Assembly (NCBI GenBank): GCA_013349485.1
Contig: DUZM01000128.1
Span: forward strand, 1-8,291
Direction: 5' to 3'
Length of the DNA: 8,291 bases
From: Candidatus Hydrogenedentota bacterium
Lineage (GTDB): Bacteria; Hydrogenedentota; Hydrogenedentia; Hydrogenedentales; SLHB01
Below, one piece after another: positions 1-6,294 of this stretch. Position 1 is the stretch's first letter. Each line of letters opens with the position of its first letter. The position numbers and the translations under genes are program-made. Below the pieces are notes generated by a model. It searched no databases. It was not told where the DNA came from and was given only the letters and a program-made list of their open reading frames with translations.

Positions 1-418
1 ATAAGAAATCGCCGAAACGGTACATGCCTTCCTCGGCCGCCTCGACGCCCAGAAACCGGCGGAGCAGGTGTACGGCGCGCAGTAAAAGCCCGGGGCGCAC
101 ACACAGCCCCGAGCCCGTTTCTCCGGTTGCAGCAAGCAACCGGTTGCCCAGCCACAAACGCCATCGAACGGGTGTGGGCCTGATGCCCGCGGCGTTCCGT
201 ATGGCCACTTCGAGTCGCCGGAATTGAATGGGTGGGCGCGCCGTTGCCTGACGCCCAACGTCGCAATGAACGGCCTTTTCCCAAAACGCGGCGAAATCAC
301 TCGCCGCGACGACCAGCTTCGCGTCCGCCGGACAAAAACCCTCGGCCGACGAGGACTTCAAGGAAAGGTCGAAATGAACGGAGACAAGGCACGCGACCAC
401 AACAAGCGCCAGCGTCAT
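1..418 (-). CDS. Secreted or membrane-anchored hypothetical protein, 3' end beyond window
   Basis: Reading the minus strand from the ATG at 418 gives about 139 codons with no stop down to base 1, so the gene is cut by the left edge. The product opens with a hydrophobic stretch (residues 2-16, LALVVVACLVSV core), a signal peptide or membrane anchor. It continues with a segment CPADAKLVVAASDFAAFW (about 29-46) and an RWRLWLGNRLLAATGE stretch (about 84-99). The start is uncertain. The frame is open back to a TGA at 521-523, and upstream codons (GTG at 481, several TTG) would add a basic n-region (KRRNRALRR) that suits a signal peptide better than the bare ATG, which has only GAGG three bases upstream. 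Codon use is GC-rich and regular, which supports a real gene. The opening faintly resembles DUF3352-type surface proteins of planctomycete-like bacteria, but this is from memory and weak. Function unknown. It follows the coiled-coil gene on the same strand. Confidence 0.72.
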   Translation of the reverse strand, partial: MTLALVVVACLVSVHFDLSLKSSSAEGFCPADAKLVVAASDFAAFWEKAVHCDVGRQATARPPIQFRRLEVAIRNAAGIRPTPVRWRLWLGNRLLAATGETGSGLCVRPGLLLRAVHLLRRFLGVEAAEEGMYRFGDFL

Positions 419-540
419 CCGCCTCAACGCCCGGTTGCGCCTCTTTGGGGTCGCGACGCCCAATGCGCGGCTACGAAACACCGGCGCACACAAGGGAAAC
501 GAGGCGTTTCGGCTTGCCTTTCACGCGGACAGCCACACTG

Positions 541-816
541 TCAGTCCTCGGATTCCCAAACCGCGTCTTTCTCCTTTTCGCGGCCGGCCTCAAGGGATCT
601 GAGCTTGTCTGCCAGTTCCGACTGCACCGTGTTGCGCTCCTCGGCCGAGCCCGCCGCCGCGATCTTCGATTCGTAGGCCAGCTTCTGCTCAGCGACTCTT
701 GCTTCATATTTTGCGTCAATATCGGCAATACGTTTTCGTTGGGCATCGCTCAACTTCTTGGCCGGCCCGTGGGATTTCTCGAGCCGCGCCATGGCCAGTT
801 CATAAGCGCTTTTCAT
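541..816 (-). CDS. Small charged coiled-coil protein
   Basis: A 91-residue protein that is almost wholly predicted helix: alternating Lys/Arg/Glu with Ala/Leu/Ile spacing from about residue 15 to 90, no Pro after the first 20 residues, no signal peptide and no Cys. A motif KKLSDAQRKRIADIDAKYEARVAEQ (about 20-44; the key part is KLSD..KRIADID.KY) matches a type of short cytoplasmic helical protein I recall as common in Planctomycetes, Verrucomicrobia and Lentisphaerae, with no known function. The start is secure: AGGAGG lies eight bases upstream of the ATG at 816. It is the third gene of the leftward cluster, 112 bases after the 163-residue gene, and has its own strong ribosome site. Role not known; a helical oligomer or scaffold is only a guess. 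Confidence 0.85.
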   Translation of the reverse strand: MKSAYELAMARLEKSHGPAKKLSDAQRKRIADIDAKYEARVAEQKLAYESKIAAAGSAEERNTVQSELADKLRSLEAGREKEKDAVWESED

Positions 817-912
817 AGCGCATTCCTCCTAATGACACGGACTTGCCGCGCCCGAAAGCGCCGCACCAAGCCCAGCAACATCGAACCGCGCACGTGCCCC
901 GGCCTTGCCAAC

Positions 913-924
913 CCGGGCGCCCGG
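913..924. repeat. 12-base perfect GC palindrome between two leftward genes
   Basis: CCGGGCGCCCGG is identical to its reverse complement. It sits four bases beyond the stop of the 163-residue gene, in the 112-base gap before the coiled-coil gene. As RNA the loop would be too tight for a normal hairpin and no T-run follows, so it is a poor intrinsic terminator. It could be a protein-binding site or chance in GC-rich DNA. Confidence 0.3.
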
Positions 925-928
925 CTCG

Positions 929-1420
929 CTAGACGGAAAACTCGTCCTCGACAATGCTCGATATGAACCGCTCAATCGACACTGGGTAATAACGGCTGTT
1001 CGGCGTTAGGATCACCCCCGTGGTGATGTCCTCTTTCCGTTCGAGTTCGTCGAGCACGCCCTGCAGCACGTGATCGACGTCCGCCGAAACATGGCAGACT
1101 TGGATGTACTCCGACTTGCATTCGATGGGCCGGCCCCGGAAACCCAGAAATCCAAAGATGCGCCCCGTCAGCCCCTTGTCAGTATTCTCTTCGCCGAATA
1201 TCTCCTCATATCGGGGCTCGCAGTGGGAGGGTCGGATTACGAATCGCGGCGATACGTGCACTTTTCCGCGGACTTCGGTCGTTTGACGGTCGGGCTCGAA
1301 CGAAGCGCCCAGGCACACGTAAGGCAATTCGTGGTAGCCGGATATGATGCCATAGGTGGGCCGCCGCAGAATTTCGGTGCGCTCAAAGATTTCGCGCATT
1401 TCGTCTGAACTGAGTGCCAT
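929..1420 (-). CDS. Hypothetical protein, 163 aa, function unknown
   Basis: Soluble-looking 163-residue product with no signal peptide or membrane segment. It begins with a short acidic helix (ALSSDEMREIFERTEILRR, 2-20). A probable beta-rich middle follows (PTYGIISGYHELPYVCLGASF, 21-41, and VRGKVHVSPRFVIRP, 50-64). A Gly/Phe-rich turn comes next (GRIFGFLGFRGRP, 86-98), then a helix (VDHVLQGVLDELERKEDI, 115-132) and a final strand-helix (GVILTPNSRYYPVSIERFISSIV, 135-157). Four Cys are scattered (36, 67, 101, 109); they do not form a recognisable zinc or iron-sulphur motif. I recognise no family. The start is supported by AGGA about six bases upstream of the ATG at 1420. This start lies 38 bases inside the preceding gene, so the two are probably co-transcribed and translationally coupled. 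Codon use looks like that of the neighbours. Confidence 0.8.
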   Translation of the reverse strand: MALSSDEMREIFERTEILRRPTYGIISGYHELPYVCLGASFEPDRQTTEVRGKVHVSPRFVIRPSHCEPRYEEIFGEENTDKGLTGRIFGFLGFRGRPIECKSEYIQVCHVSADVDHVLQGVLDELERKEDITTGVILTPNSRYYPVSIERFISSIVEDEFSV

Positions 1421-1985
1421 CGCTTCCTGAACCTTTTCCGAAGCGGATCGTAAGCGCGCGCTTCACGGCCTCTCTCCTAAAGTTTATCCAAAGTGCACCG
1501 TTGGAGCAAACCCGACGTTCCTGCCGCGTGCTGCGCGCTTCACTGCCCTGCTCGGCACGGATCTTCGTGACCCGGATAACGCTTCCCTGCCGTACCATAT
1601 GATACTCAACGTCCACCGTTTCGCCCGCCGCCGTGCGCGCCCAACTCTCCTCGTCTACGGGCACCATGTCGGACAAAGTGCGCCCGTCTTCCGTATGGAC
1701 GCCAATCTCGATGTAGTACGCTGCGCGGGGAGTTCCTTCGTCTTTGACGATCTTTCTTACCACAGTTCCTTGGCCGCGGCGGAGGGTCGGCTGGCGGCGT
1801 GCGTTGAAGGGGTCCACGGCATGGAACACAAAAAGGACCACCGCGGCCCCCAACAACCCGACGTATATCGCCAACAGCCGTTGCCTCGGATCGAGCGATC
1901 GGCGCCCGCGCAGGCCGCTCGCAAATCGTCCGTGGGTGCCGCTGGCATACTCGCGAAAATCTTGGCGCACATACTTTCTGGGCAC
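1383..1985 (-). CDS. Single-pass membrane protein with small DUF3592-like domain
   Basis: A 200-residue product. The first 35 residues are basic (RKYVRQDFREY...RGRRSLDPRQR). One membrane helix follows at about 37-57 (LLAIYVGLLGAAVVLFVFHAV), giving an N-in, C-out anchor. Residues 71-143 are beta-rich, GQGTVVRKIV...YYIEIGVHTEDGRTLSD...GETVDVEYHMV...VIRVTKI, which resembles DUF3592-type small domains (a G-x-V opening, a dG-x-x strand turn, then G-x-x-V-x-V-x-Y). This is a pattern match by eye. The start is GTG, chosen because GGGAGG lies seven bases upstream (1993-1998) and the basic n-region precedes the helix. The last 55 residues (145-200) have no clear fold and contain the ribosome site and first 38 bases of the next gene, so the tail may be a late extension. 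It heads the leftward cluster and diverges from trkA. Confidence 0.8.
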   Translation of the reverse strand: MPRKYVRQDFREYASGTHGRFASGLRGRRSLDPRQRLLAIYVGLLGAAVVLFVFHAVDPFNARRQPTLRRGQGTVVRKIVKDEGTPRAAYYIEIGVHTEDGRTLSDMVPVDEESWARTAAGETVDVEYHMVRQGSVIRVTKIRAEQGSEARSTRQERRVCSNGALWINFRREAVKRALTIRFGKGSGSDGTQFRRNARNL

Positions 1986-2010
1986 GGCACGACCTCCCTA
2001 AAGGGTGTAA

Positions 2011-2397
2011 CATAGTGCTGAAGACCGGTGCAACCAGGGGATTTGTCAGGGAGTAGGAAGTAGACAAGAGGATAAGGGCGAGCGCACTCGGCCAATCGGC
2101 GTTGGCCGGTCTCATGAGCCAACTTATTGACTTAGAATAACTTACAGCGTGCGTACCACGAAAACACCGGGCATTTCGCCTTCCCTGTGGAATGATGGAA
2201 TACCTCGTCGAAGCATAGGTTCGCGTAAGGCTTGCCCCACGAGAATTGTGCCGGCGGGTCATCGCCAGATAGCTCCAGGGGGCCTGAGACGGCCAGGGCC
2301 TCGTCTCCCAATCTCCCAGCCATTTTCCGCGAGATTTTCCTCACGAGGCAACCAATCGGCTGCGAATACATCGCTCACCCTGAGGCCGGTCGTCGCC
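2011..2397. other. Divergent intergenic region without a convincing gene
   Basis: About 390 bases between the leftward membrane-protein gene and the trkA promoter. G+C is lower than in the flanking genes (33 of 60 in 2041-2100). A minus-strand frame of 79 codons (2371 down to 2132) has moderately GC-rich third positions but no good ribosome site and no family I recognise; I do not call it a gene. A 7-base-arm hairpin lies at 2089-2108 and an 8-base palindrome CTCATGAG at 2111-2118. I saw no tRNA, no CRISPR-like repeat and no ydaO (c-di-AMP) riboswitch core. The promoter of the leftward cluster should lie here, but I could not fix a convincing pair of boxes. Confidence 0.5.
2089..2108. repeat. 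Inverted repeat, 7-base arms
   Basis: CGGCCAA (2089-2095), six-base loop, TTGGCCG (2102-2108). It stands about 90 bases upstream of the GTG of the leftward membrane-protein gene, in non-coding DNA. No T-run follows on either strand, so it is not a typical terminator. Its position would suit a regulator site or a structured leader for the leftward transcript. Confidence 0.35.
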
Positions 2398-2427
2398 TTG
2401 ACACCGCGCCTGGGTTTATAGGATGAT
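2398..2427 (+). promoter_or_regulatory. Candidate sigma-70 promoter of trkA-trkH
   Basis: A perfect -35 box TTGACA (2398-2403) is followed by two imperfect -10 candidates: TAGGAT (2419-2424, spacing 15) or GATGAT (2422-2427, spacing 18). Either would start the RNA near 2430-2435. That is downstream of the ATG at 2423 and upstream of the GTG at 2465, so it favours the GTG as the trkA start. The -10 boxes are weak, which limits confidence. Confidence 0.4.
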
Positions 2428-2447
2428 CGGGGAGTCTTTTCAGGCAC

Positions 2448-2458
2448 AGGGAGGGGAG
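2448..2458 (+). promoter_or_regulatory. Ribosome binding site deciding the trkA start
   Basis: The purine run AGGGAGGGGAG ends six bases before the GTG at 2465. The in-frame ATG at 2423 has no Shine-Dalgarno at a usable distance. The site places the N-terminus of TrkA directly at the first strand of the Rossmann fold (NIFIAGGGRVG), as in the rest of the family. Confidence 0.75.
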
Positions 2459-2464
2459 CGGCTC

Positions 2465-3814
2465 GTGAACATCTTCATCGCCGGAGGAGGCCGCGTAGGT
2501 TTTCACCTCGCCCGGCTGCTCAGCCTTGAAAACCACAACATTACCGTCATCGAAACGGAACAAGACCGCCTCGAACAGATAGATACGGCCCTGGACGTGA
2601 GCACCAAGATCGGCAGCGCGGCGTCCGTCTTAGGCTTGCGCGAGGCCGGTGCGGCGTCGGCCGACCTCTTTGTTTCTGTGACCGGAAACGATGAGGTCAA
2701 CTTGGTGGCCGCGGCCACCGCAAAGGCCCTTGGCGCCAAGCGCACTGTGGCGCGGGTTGACCAGCCGACCTATGTCGATTCCAGTATGCTGTACGAAACC
2801 ATGTTGGGGATCGACTTTGTTCTCAGCCCGGAAGCCCTTACGGCACAAGAAATTATAAAGTACATCGAGAATCCGGGCGTGGTCGCGACGGAAGACTTCG
2901 GGCGCGGCCTAATCCACATGCGCCAGATCCGCGTAACGGACTCCCCCACCAAGGGCCGAAAAACCATCGAAGACGTGATTCCGCCCGGGAGCGGCATGGG
3001 CGTGCTGGTCGGCGTCATCAGCCGGAACGGCGAGGTGATGATTCCGCACGGCGACGATCGCGTCAAGCCCGGAGACCTCGTGACCCTCATCGGCCACCGG
3101 GAACAGATGCCCGAGGTCATCAAGTTGTTCCAAGGCAAGGAGCCGAAACCCCGTAAAGTTCTCGTGGTCGGGGGAAGCAGCATCGGTCTCCACCTTGCCC
3201 AAGGTCTCGAGAACCGTCCTCTGTCGGTCAAGTTGCTGGACAGAAACATGAAGCAGTGCAACGGCCTCGCTACCCTTCTCAAGAAGACAGCAATTGTGTG
3301 CAGAGACGGCACGTCTCGGGAGGACTTGCTGAAAGAGCGCGTCGAGGACGCCGACGTCTTTGTAGCGACGACCGACGACGACGAACGCAATATCATGGCC
3401 TGCGTGCTCGCCAAATCCATCGGCGCCGCGCAGACCATCGCCGTGGTGCACCAGCCTGATTTCGCACCGCTCGTGCCCAAGTTGGGCATCGATCACGCCG
3501 TAACGCCCCGCGCCTGCATTGCCAACCGGATCCTCAAACTCGTGCACCAAGATCGCGTGTCGTCGCTGGCCGTCCTTGAAGAAGGCCAAGTCGAGATCCT
3601 CGAGTTGGCCGTCACGGGCGACGCGCCCATTCTCGGCAAGACGCTGCGCGACATCCGGCCCATTTTCCCCCGAGGCGCCCTGATCGCCACCATACTTCGC
3701 GGCGAAAAGGTCATCGTTCCCACCGGCGATGACGAAGTGCACGCCGACGATTCCATGGTCGTGATAGCCGCGGCCGACTCGCTCGACGCGGTTCAGAAAC
3801 TGTTTCATCCATGA
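2465..3814 (+). CDS. trkA: Trk potassium uptake regulatory subunit TrkA
   Basis: Cytoplasmic NAD(H)-binding gating subunit that docks on TrkH and controls K+ uptake. Started at the GTG, it is 449 residues against about 458 in E. coli, with the same double layout. First RCK_N Rossmann domain: about 1-130, nucleotide loop AGGGRVG (6-12), acidic E30 closing strand 2 (VIETEQDRL). First TrkA_C: about 145-220. Second RCK_N: about 231-360, loop VGGSSIG (235-241), D259. Second TrkA_C: about 375-447. Further family marks are REAGAASADLFVSVTGNDEVNLVAA (59-83) and DVFVATTDDDERNIMACVLAKSIGA (297-321). In the second loop the usual third glycine of GxGxxG is Ser, as far as I recall the E. coli GGGNIG; this may weaken nucleotide binding in the second half. 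Its TGA stop overlaps the trkH start by four bases (ATGA), so the two are one operon with coupled translation. An ATG at 2423 would add 14 residues outside the fold and is less likely. Confidence 0.97.
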   Translation: MNIFIAGGGRVGFHLARLLSLENHNITVIETEQDRLEQIDTALDVSTKIGSAASVLGLREAGAASADLFVSVTGNDEVNLVAAATAKALGAKRTVARVDQPTYVDSSMLYETMLGIDFVLSPEALTAQEIIKYIENPGVVATEDFGRGLIHMRQIRVTDSPTKGRKTIEDVIPPGSGMGVLVGVISRNGEVMIPHGDDRVKPGDLVTLIGHREQMPEVIKLFQGKEPKPRKVLVVGGSSIGLHLAQGLENRPLSVKLLDRNMKQCNGLATLLKKTAIVCRDGTSREDLLKERVEDADVFVATTDDDERNIMACVLAKSIGAAQTIAVVHQPDFAPLVPKLGIDHAVTPRACIANRILKLVHQDRVSSLAVLEEGQVEILELAVTGDAPILGKTLRDIRPIFPRGALIATILRGEKVIVPTGDDEVHADDSMVVIAAADSLDAVQKLFHP

Positions 3815-5355
3815 ATTACCGACTCGTCTCGAGGTACTTGGGCCATTTCTCGGTCGCGATTGGACTGCTGATGGGCCCCTCCGCACTGTGGGCCCTATAC
3901 TTCACGGAATGGCGCGAACTCATTGCCTTGATGGGGTCGATGGCGGTGTGCGGCGCAGTGGGATTTGGGCTCACTCGTTTCGGCAGAAACGCCGACACTG
4001 CGCTGTATCAACGGGAAGCGCTGGGGCTGGTCGGCGTTTCCTGGCTCGTCGCGGCGGGTCTTGGCGCCCTACCTTACGTCTTCGCGGGCGTATTTAACTA
4101 CGTCGACGCTTACTTCGAGTGCATGTCGGGGTTTACGACCACCGGGTCGAGCGTGCTCACCGATTTTGAAGGCGCCGGCAAGAGCATCATGTTCTGGCGC
4201 TCGTTCACGCACTGGCTCGGAGGCATGGGCATTATTGTGCTTTTCATTGCCGTGTTGCCCTATTTGGGCGCGGGCGGCAAACAACTGTTCAAGTCCGAAT
4301 CGCCCGGGCCCGACCCGCGAGGCCTGCGCCCGCGCATCAAGGACACGGCGGCAATCCTCTACTCGATATATTTCGGGTTCACAGTGGCCGAGACCCTCCT
4401 GCTCATGCTCGCCGGCCTGAACCCGTATGAAGCCCTGTGTCAGACGTTCGGCACGCTGGCCACAGGCGGCTTCTCGACGCGCCAGGAGAGCATCGCCGGT
4501 TTCAATAACCTCGCCGTCGACATCGTCATTATATTTTTTATGGTGTGCGCCGGCGGCAACTTCGCACTCTATTTTGCAATGCTCAAAGGCAACCTCAAGG
4601 CCCCGTGGAAAGACACCGAATGGCGCGTGTACATAACCATCCTCATCGTCTGCGTCATCCTGGTGACCTTCAACCTCATGGGTGTCGAGGGGACCTTTCG
4701 CGGCGACACGCCCCCCGAGGGAAGCACTCAGGCGATGCAGGCCCTCGCGCATCGAGCGGCTCTCGGGGCGCCGGCAGAGCCAACGAAGTATGGATTCGGC
4801 AAGGCGTTGCGATACGGCTCGTTCCAGGTGGTGTCAATCATGACGACCACCGGGTTCTGCACGGACAACTTTGACAAGTGGCCCTATTTTTCCCGGGCGC
4901 TCCTGGTGGTGTTGATGTTCGTGGGCGGCTGCGCGGGTTCGACCGGGGGCGGACTCAAGGTAGTCCGCGTGGTGATGCTGCTCAAAATGGCCTATTGGCG
5001 CCTCGAAAACACCTTCAAGCCCAAAATGGTCCGGGCCATTCGCATAAGCGGCCAGGTGGTCGACGAAAGCGTCCAGAAAACCGTGTACGCGTTTTTCGTA
5101 TTGTATCTGCTGTGGTTTGCAGGCGGCACGCTGTTTATGTCCCTGCTTGGATTGCCATTCCAGACCGCCATTACGTCGGTCGCGGCTACACTCAACAACA
5201 TCGGTCCGGGACTCGAGCACGTGGGCGCTGAAATGAACTACGCGCTGGTGCCCGCCGTGGGCAAGGTCTTTCTGTCCTTGTGCATGGTGCTTGGCCGCCT
5301 CGAGTTGTTCAGCATCTGCGTGCTATTCGCACCCGCGTTCTGGCGCCACGACTAG
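3811..5355 (+). CDS. trkH: Trk potassium uptake membrane subunit TrkH
   Basis: Inner-membrane K+ channel subunit of the Trk system. Four pseudo-repeats of helix, pore loop, helix build the filter. The pore loops are SGFTTTGSS (106-114), FGTLATGGFST (213-223), IMTTTGFCTDN (343-353) and ATLNNIGPG (459-467). After the third comes the conserved GGCAGSTGGGLKVVR (372-386), whose following intramembrane/cytoplasmic segment contributes to gating in structurally known homologues. The end GRLELFSICVLFAPAFWR (495-512) is almost that of E. coli TrkH. At 514 residues it is about 30 longer than the E. coli protein. The surplus sits mostly at 291-330, a polar Gly/Pro/Ala-rich loop before pore helix 3. The ATG overlaps the trkA stop, so TrkA and TrkH are made together. 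No terminator with a T-run follows. No alternative assignment is likely; KtrB is shorter and normally paired with KtrA. Confidence 0.98.
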   Translation: MNYRLVSRYLGHFSVAIGLLMGPSALWALYFTEWRELIALMGSMAVCGAVGFGLTRFGRNADTALYQREALGLVGVSWLVAAGLGALPYVFAGVFNYVDAYFECMSGFTTTGSSVLTDFEGAGKSIMFWRSFTHWLGGMGIIVLFIAVLPYLGAGGKQLFKSESPGPDPRGLRPRIKDTAAILYSIYFGFTVAETLLLMLAGLNPYEALCQTFGTLATGGFSTRQESIAGFNNLAVDIVIIFFMVCAGGNFALYFAMLKGNLKAPWKDTEWRVYITILIVCVILVTFNLMGVEGTFRGDTPPEGSTQAMQALAHRAALGAPAEPTKYGFGKALRYGSFQVVSIMTTTGFCTDNFDKWPYFSRALLVVLMFVGGCAGSTGGGLKVVRVVMLLKMAYWRLENTFKPKMVRAIRISGQVVDESVQKTVYAFFVLYLLWFAGGTLFMSLLGLPFQTAITSVAATLNNIGPGLEHVGAEMNYALVPAVGKVFLSLCMVLGRLELFSICVLFAPAFWRHD

Positions 5356-5600
5356 CCCGTCGTGCGATCGTTGTGCAGAAAAACAGGCTGAATCTCAATA
5401 GTCTCAGAGTTCCTTCGAAGAAGGCATCATCTGGGTCAGGGATTGGGTCCGCGTCAGGTACTCAAGCGGAGAAGACGCCCCCTTGCAGCGAACGCATAGG
5501 CCGCGCGCCGCTGACGGCGGGCGTTCCCGCCTGCAAAGCGATGATTGCGTCTTGCCATCAGTATATTGTGTTTGCCGCGTTGGGGGTGTAACCTACGGGC
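5356..5600. other. Intergenic region between trkH and the PIN gene
   Basis: 245 bases without a supportable gene. It contains a small hairpin CCTTC-GAA-GAAGG shortly after the trkH stop and a stronger GC hairpin at 5516-5531. A TATATT at 5562-5567 could be a -10 box for the PIN gene (start 33 bases on), but I found no -35 box at a normal distance. Confidence 0.45.
5516..5531 (+). terminator. GC-rich hairpin, possible end of the trk transcript
   Basis: GGCGGG, loop CGTT, CCCGCC: six G-C pairs. No T-run follows, so it would not be a standard intrinsic terminator; it may slow 3' decay or be incidental. It lies 160 bases past trkH. Confidence 0.25.
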
Positions 5601-6080
5601 ATGAAGGGCAGACTCTACATCGAGACGAGCGTAGTCAGCTACCTGACATCCCGTCTAAGCCGCGACCTCGTCATTGTCGCTCGCCAGGAGCTTACGCGCG
5701 AAACATGGGCTGCACTTTTGTCAGAGTTCGAGGTTTACGTTTCAGCGTTGGTAGTCCAAGAGGTCGGACAAGGCGATGACCAAGCGTCTGCGTCACGGCT
5801 GAAGGCCGTGGACGGTATCCCGGTGCTGGACCTCACGGATTCGGTGAAAGTTCTTGCCGGCAAGCTTATCGAGGAGGGGGCGATTCCAGACACTCATCTC
5901 GAAGACGCGCTTCATGTAGCCGTTGCGGCCGCGAACGGCATGGATTTCCTGCTGACCTGGAATTTCACTCACATCAACAATGCATTCACGAGGTCGCGGA
6001 TCCGTGACGTCATCGAGGCCGAAGGATACGGGTGTCCTGAGCTGTGCTCGCCAGAAGAGCTATTTGGAGAAGAGGAATGA
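5601..6080 (+). CDS. PIN-domain protein, VapC-like putative toxin
   Basis: A 159-residue PIN-fold protein; such proteins are Mg2+-dependent ribonucleases and often the toxin of a type II pair. The opening strand and motif are LYIETSVVSYL (5-15), where Glu8 takes the place of the usual first Asp, a variant I recall in one VapC-like subgroup. Other expected acidic positions are present: Glu54 (VVQEVG), Asp102 (EDALHVAVAAANGMDFLLTWN, 101-121) and Asp115/Asn121. The C-terminus has the SPEELFGE box (150-157) seen in this subgroup. The ribosome site is poor (GGGGG is 14 bases from the ATG), so translation may be weak. The next gene begins at ATGA overlapping its stop, so both are made from one message. 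G+C is lower than in trkH or mutS. Activity as a toxin is inferred from the fold, not shown. Confidence 0.88.
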   Translation: MKGRLYIETSVVSYLTSRLSRDLVIVARQELTRETWAALLSEFEVYVSALVVQEVGQGDDQASASRLKAVDGIPVLDLTDSVKVLAGKLIEEGAIPDTHLEDALHVAVAAANGMDFLLTWNFTHINNAFTRSRIRDVIEAEGYGCPELCSPEELFGEEE

Positions 6081-6271
6081 GAGATCCGATTGTGGAAGAA
6101 GTGCGAAAGACACGATGCGAACACGCCCAGCGGTTCGGCTTTGATCTGGATGCCATCTGTGAAGACTTGCGCAGAATCCAGAGAACATGCGGACATCCGG
6201 TAGTCTCATTGCCGCCGAAGGAACTGAAGCCAACAAAGGCATCCAGCCGACGCGGAAAACCGCGCAACTGA
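6077..6271 (+). CDS. Small partner of the PIN protein, putative antitoxin
   Basis: A 64-residue protein. The start at 6077 is chosen because GGAGAAGAGGA (6066-6076) lies just upstream and the ATG overlaps the PIN stop by ATGA, a coupled pair. The sequence reads MRDPIVEEVRKTRCEHAQRF (1-20), then GFDLDAICEDLRRIQ (21-35) and VVSLPPKELKP (42-52). The RDPIVEEVR...DLDAIC.DLR pattern recurs, as I recall, in short proteins next to PIN genes in many environmental bacteria. The N-terminal two-thirds is helical; the C-terminal third is basic and unstructured. No ribbon-helix-helix, AbrB or Phd fold is evident, so if it is an antitoxin it is of an uncommon kind and lies downstream rather than upstream of its toxin. 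It could instead be an accessory protein. An in-frame ATG at 6044 would add 11 residues inside the PIN gene and is unlikely. Confidence 0.78.
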   Translation: MRDPIVEEVRKTRCEHAQRFGFDLDAICEDLRRIQRTCGHPVVSLPPKELKPTKASSRRGKPRN

Positions 6272-6294
6272 CGCCCAACGTCCTGAACGCGCGG

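Noticed and set aside
248..262. 15-base exact repeat CTGACGCCCAACGTC, second copy at 6268-6282
   Set aside because: One copy is inside a coding region and the other just after a stop; only two copies, no flanking similarity. Probably chance in GC-rich DNA.
232..966. Long plus-strand frame of 244 codons over the left hypothetical genes
   Set aside because: Product is Arg/Pro/Ser-rich with no fold, and it lies opposite two minus-strand genes that have good starts and codon use.
2132..2371. 79-aa minus-strand open frame as a gene
   Set aside because: No clear ribosome site, unusual Trp/Cys/His-rich end, no family recognised; kept only as a low-interest observation.
2130..2460. c-di-AMP (ydaO-type) riboswitch before trkA
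   Set aside because: K+ genes often carry one, but I could not find the conserved core motifs in the leader.
2909..3886. 325-codon minus-strand frame opposite trkA
   Set aside because: Antisense shadow of trkA; low-complexity composition and no ribosome site or family match.
4069..4752. 227-codon minus-strand frame opposite trkH
   Set aside because: Shadow of trkH; His/Glu/Arg-rich translation typical of antisense GC-rich coding DNA.
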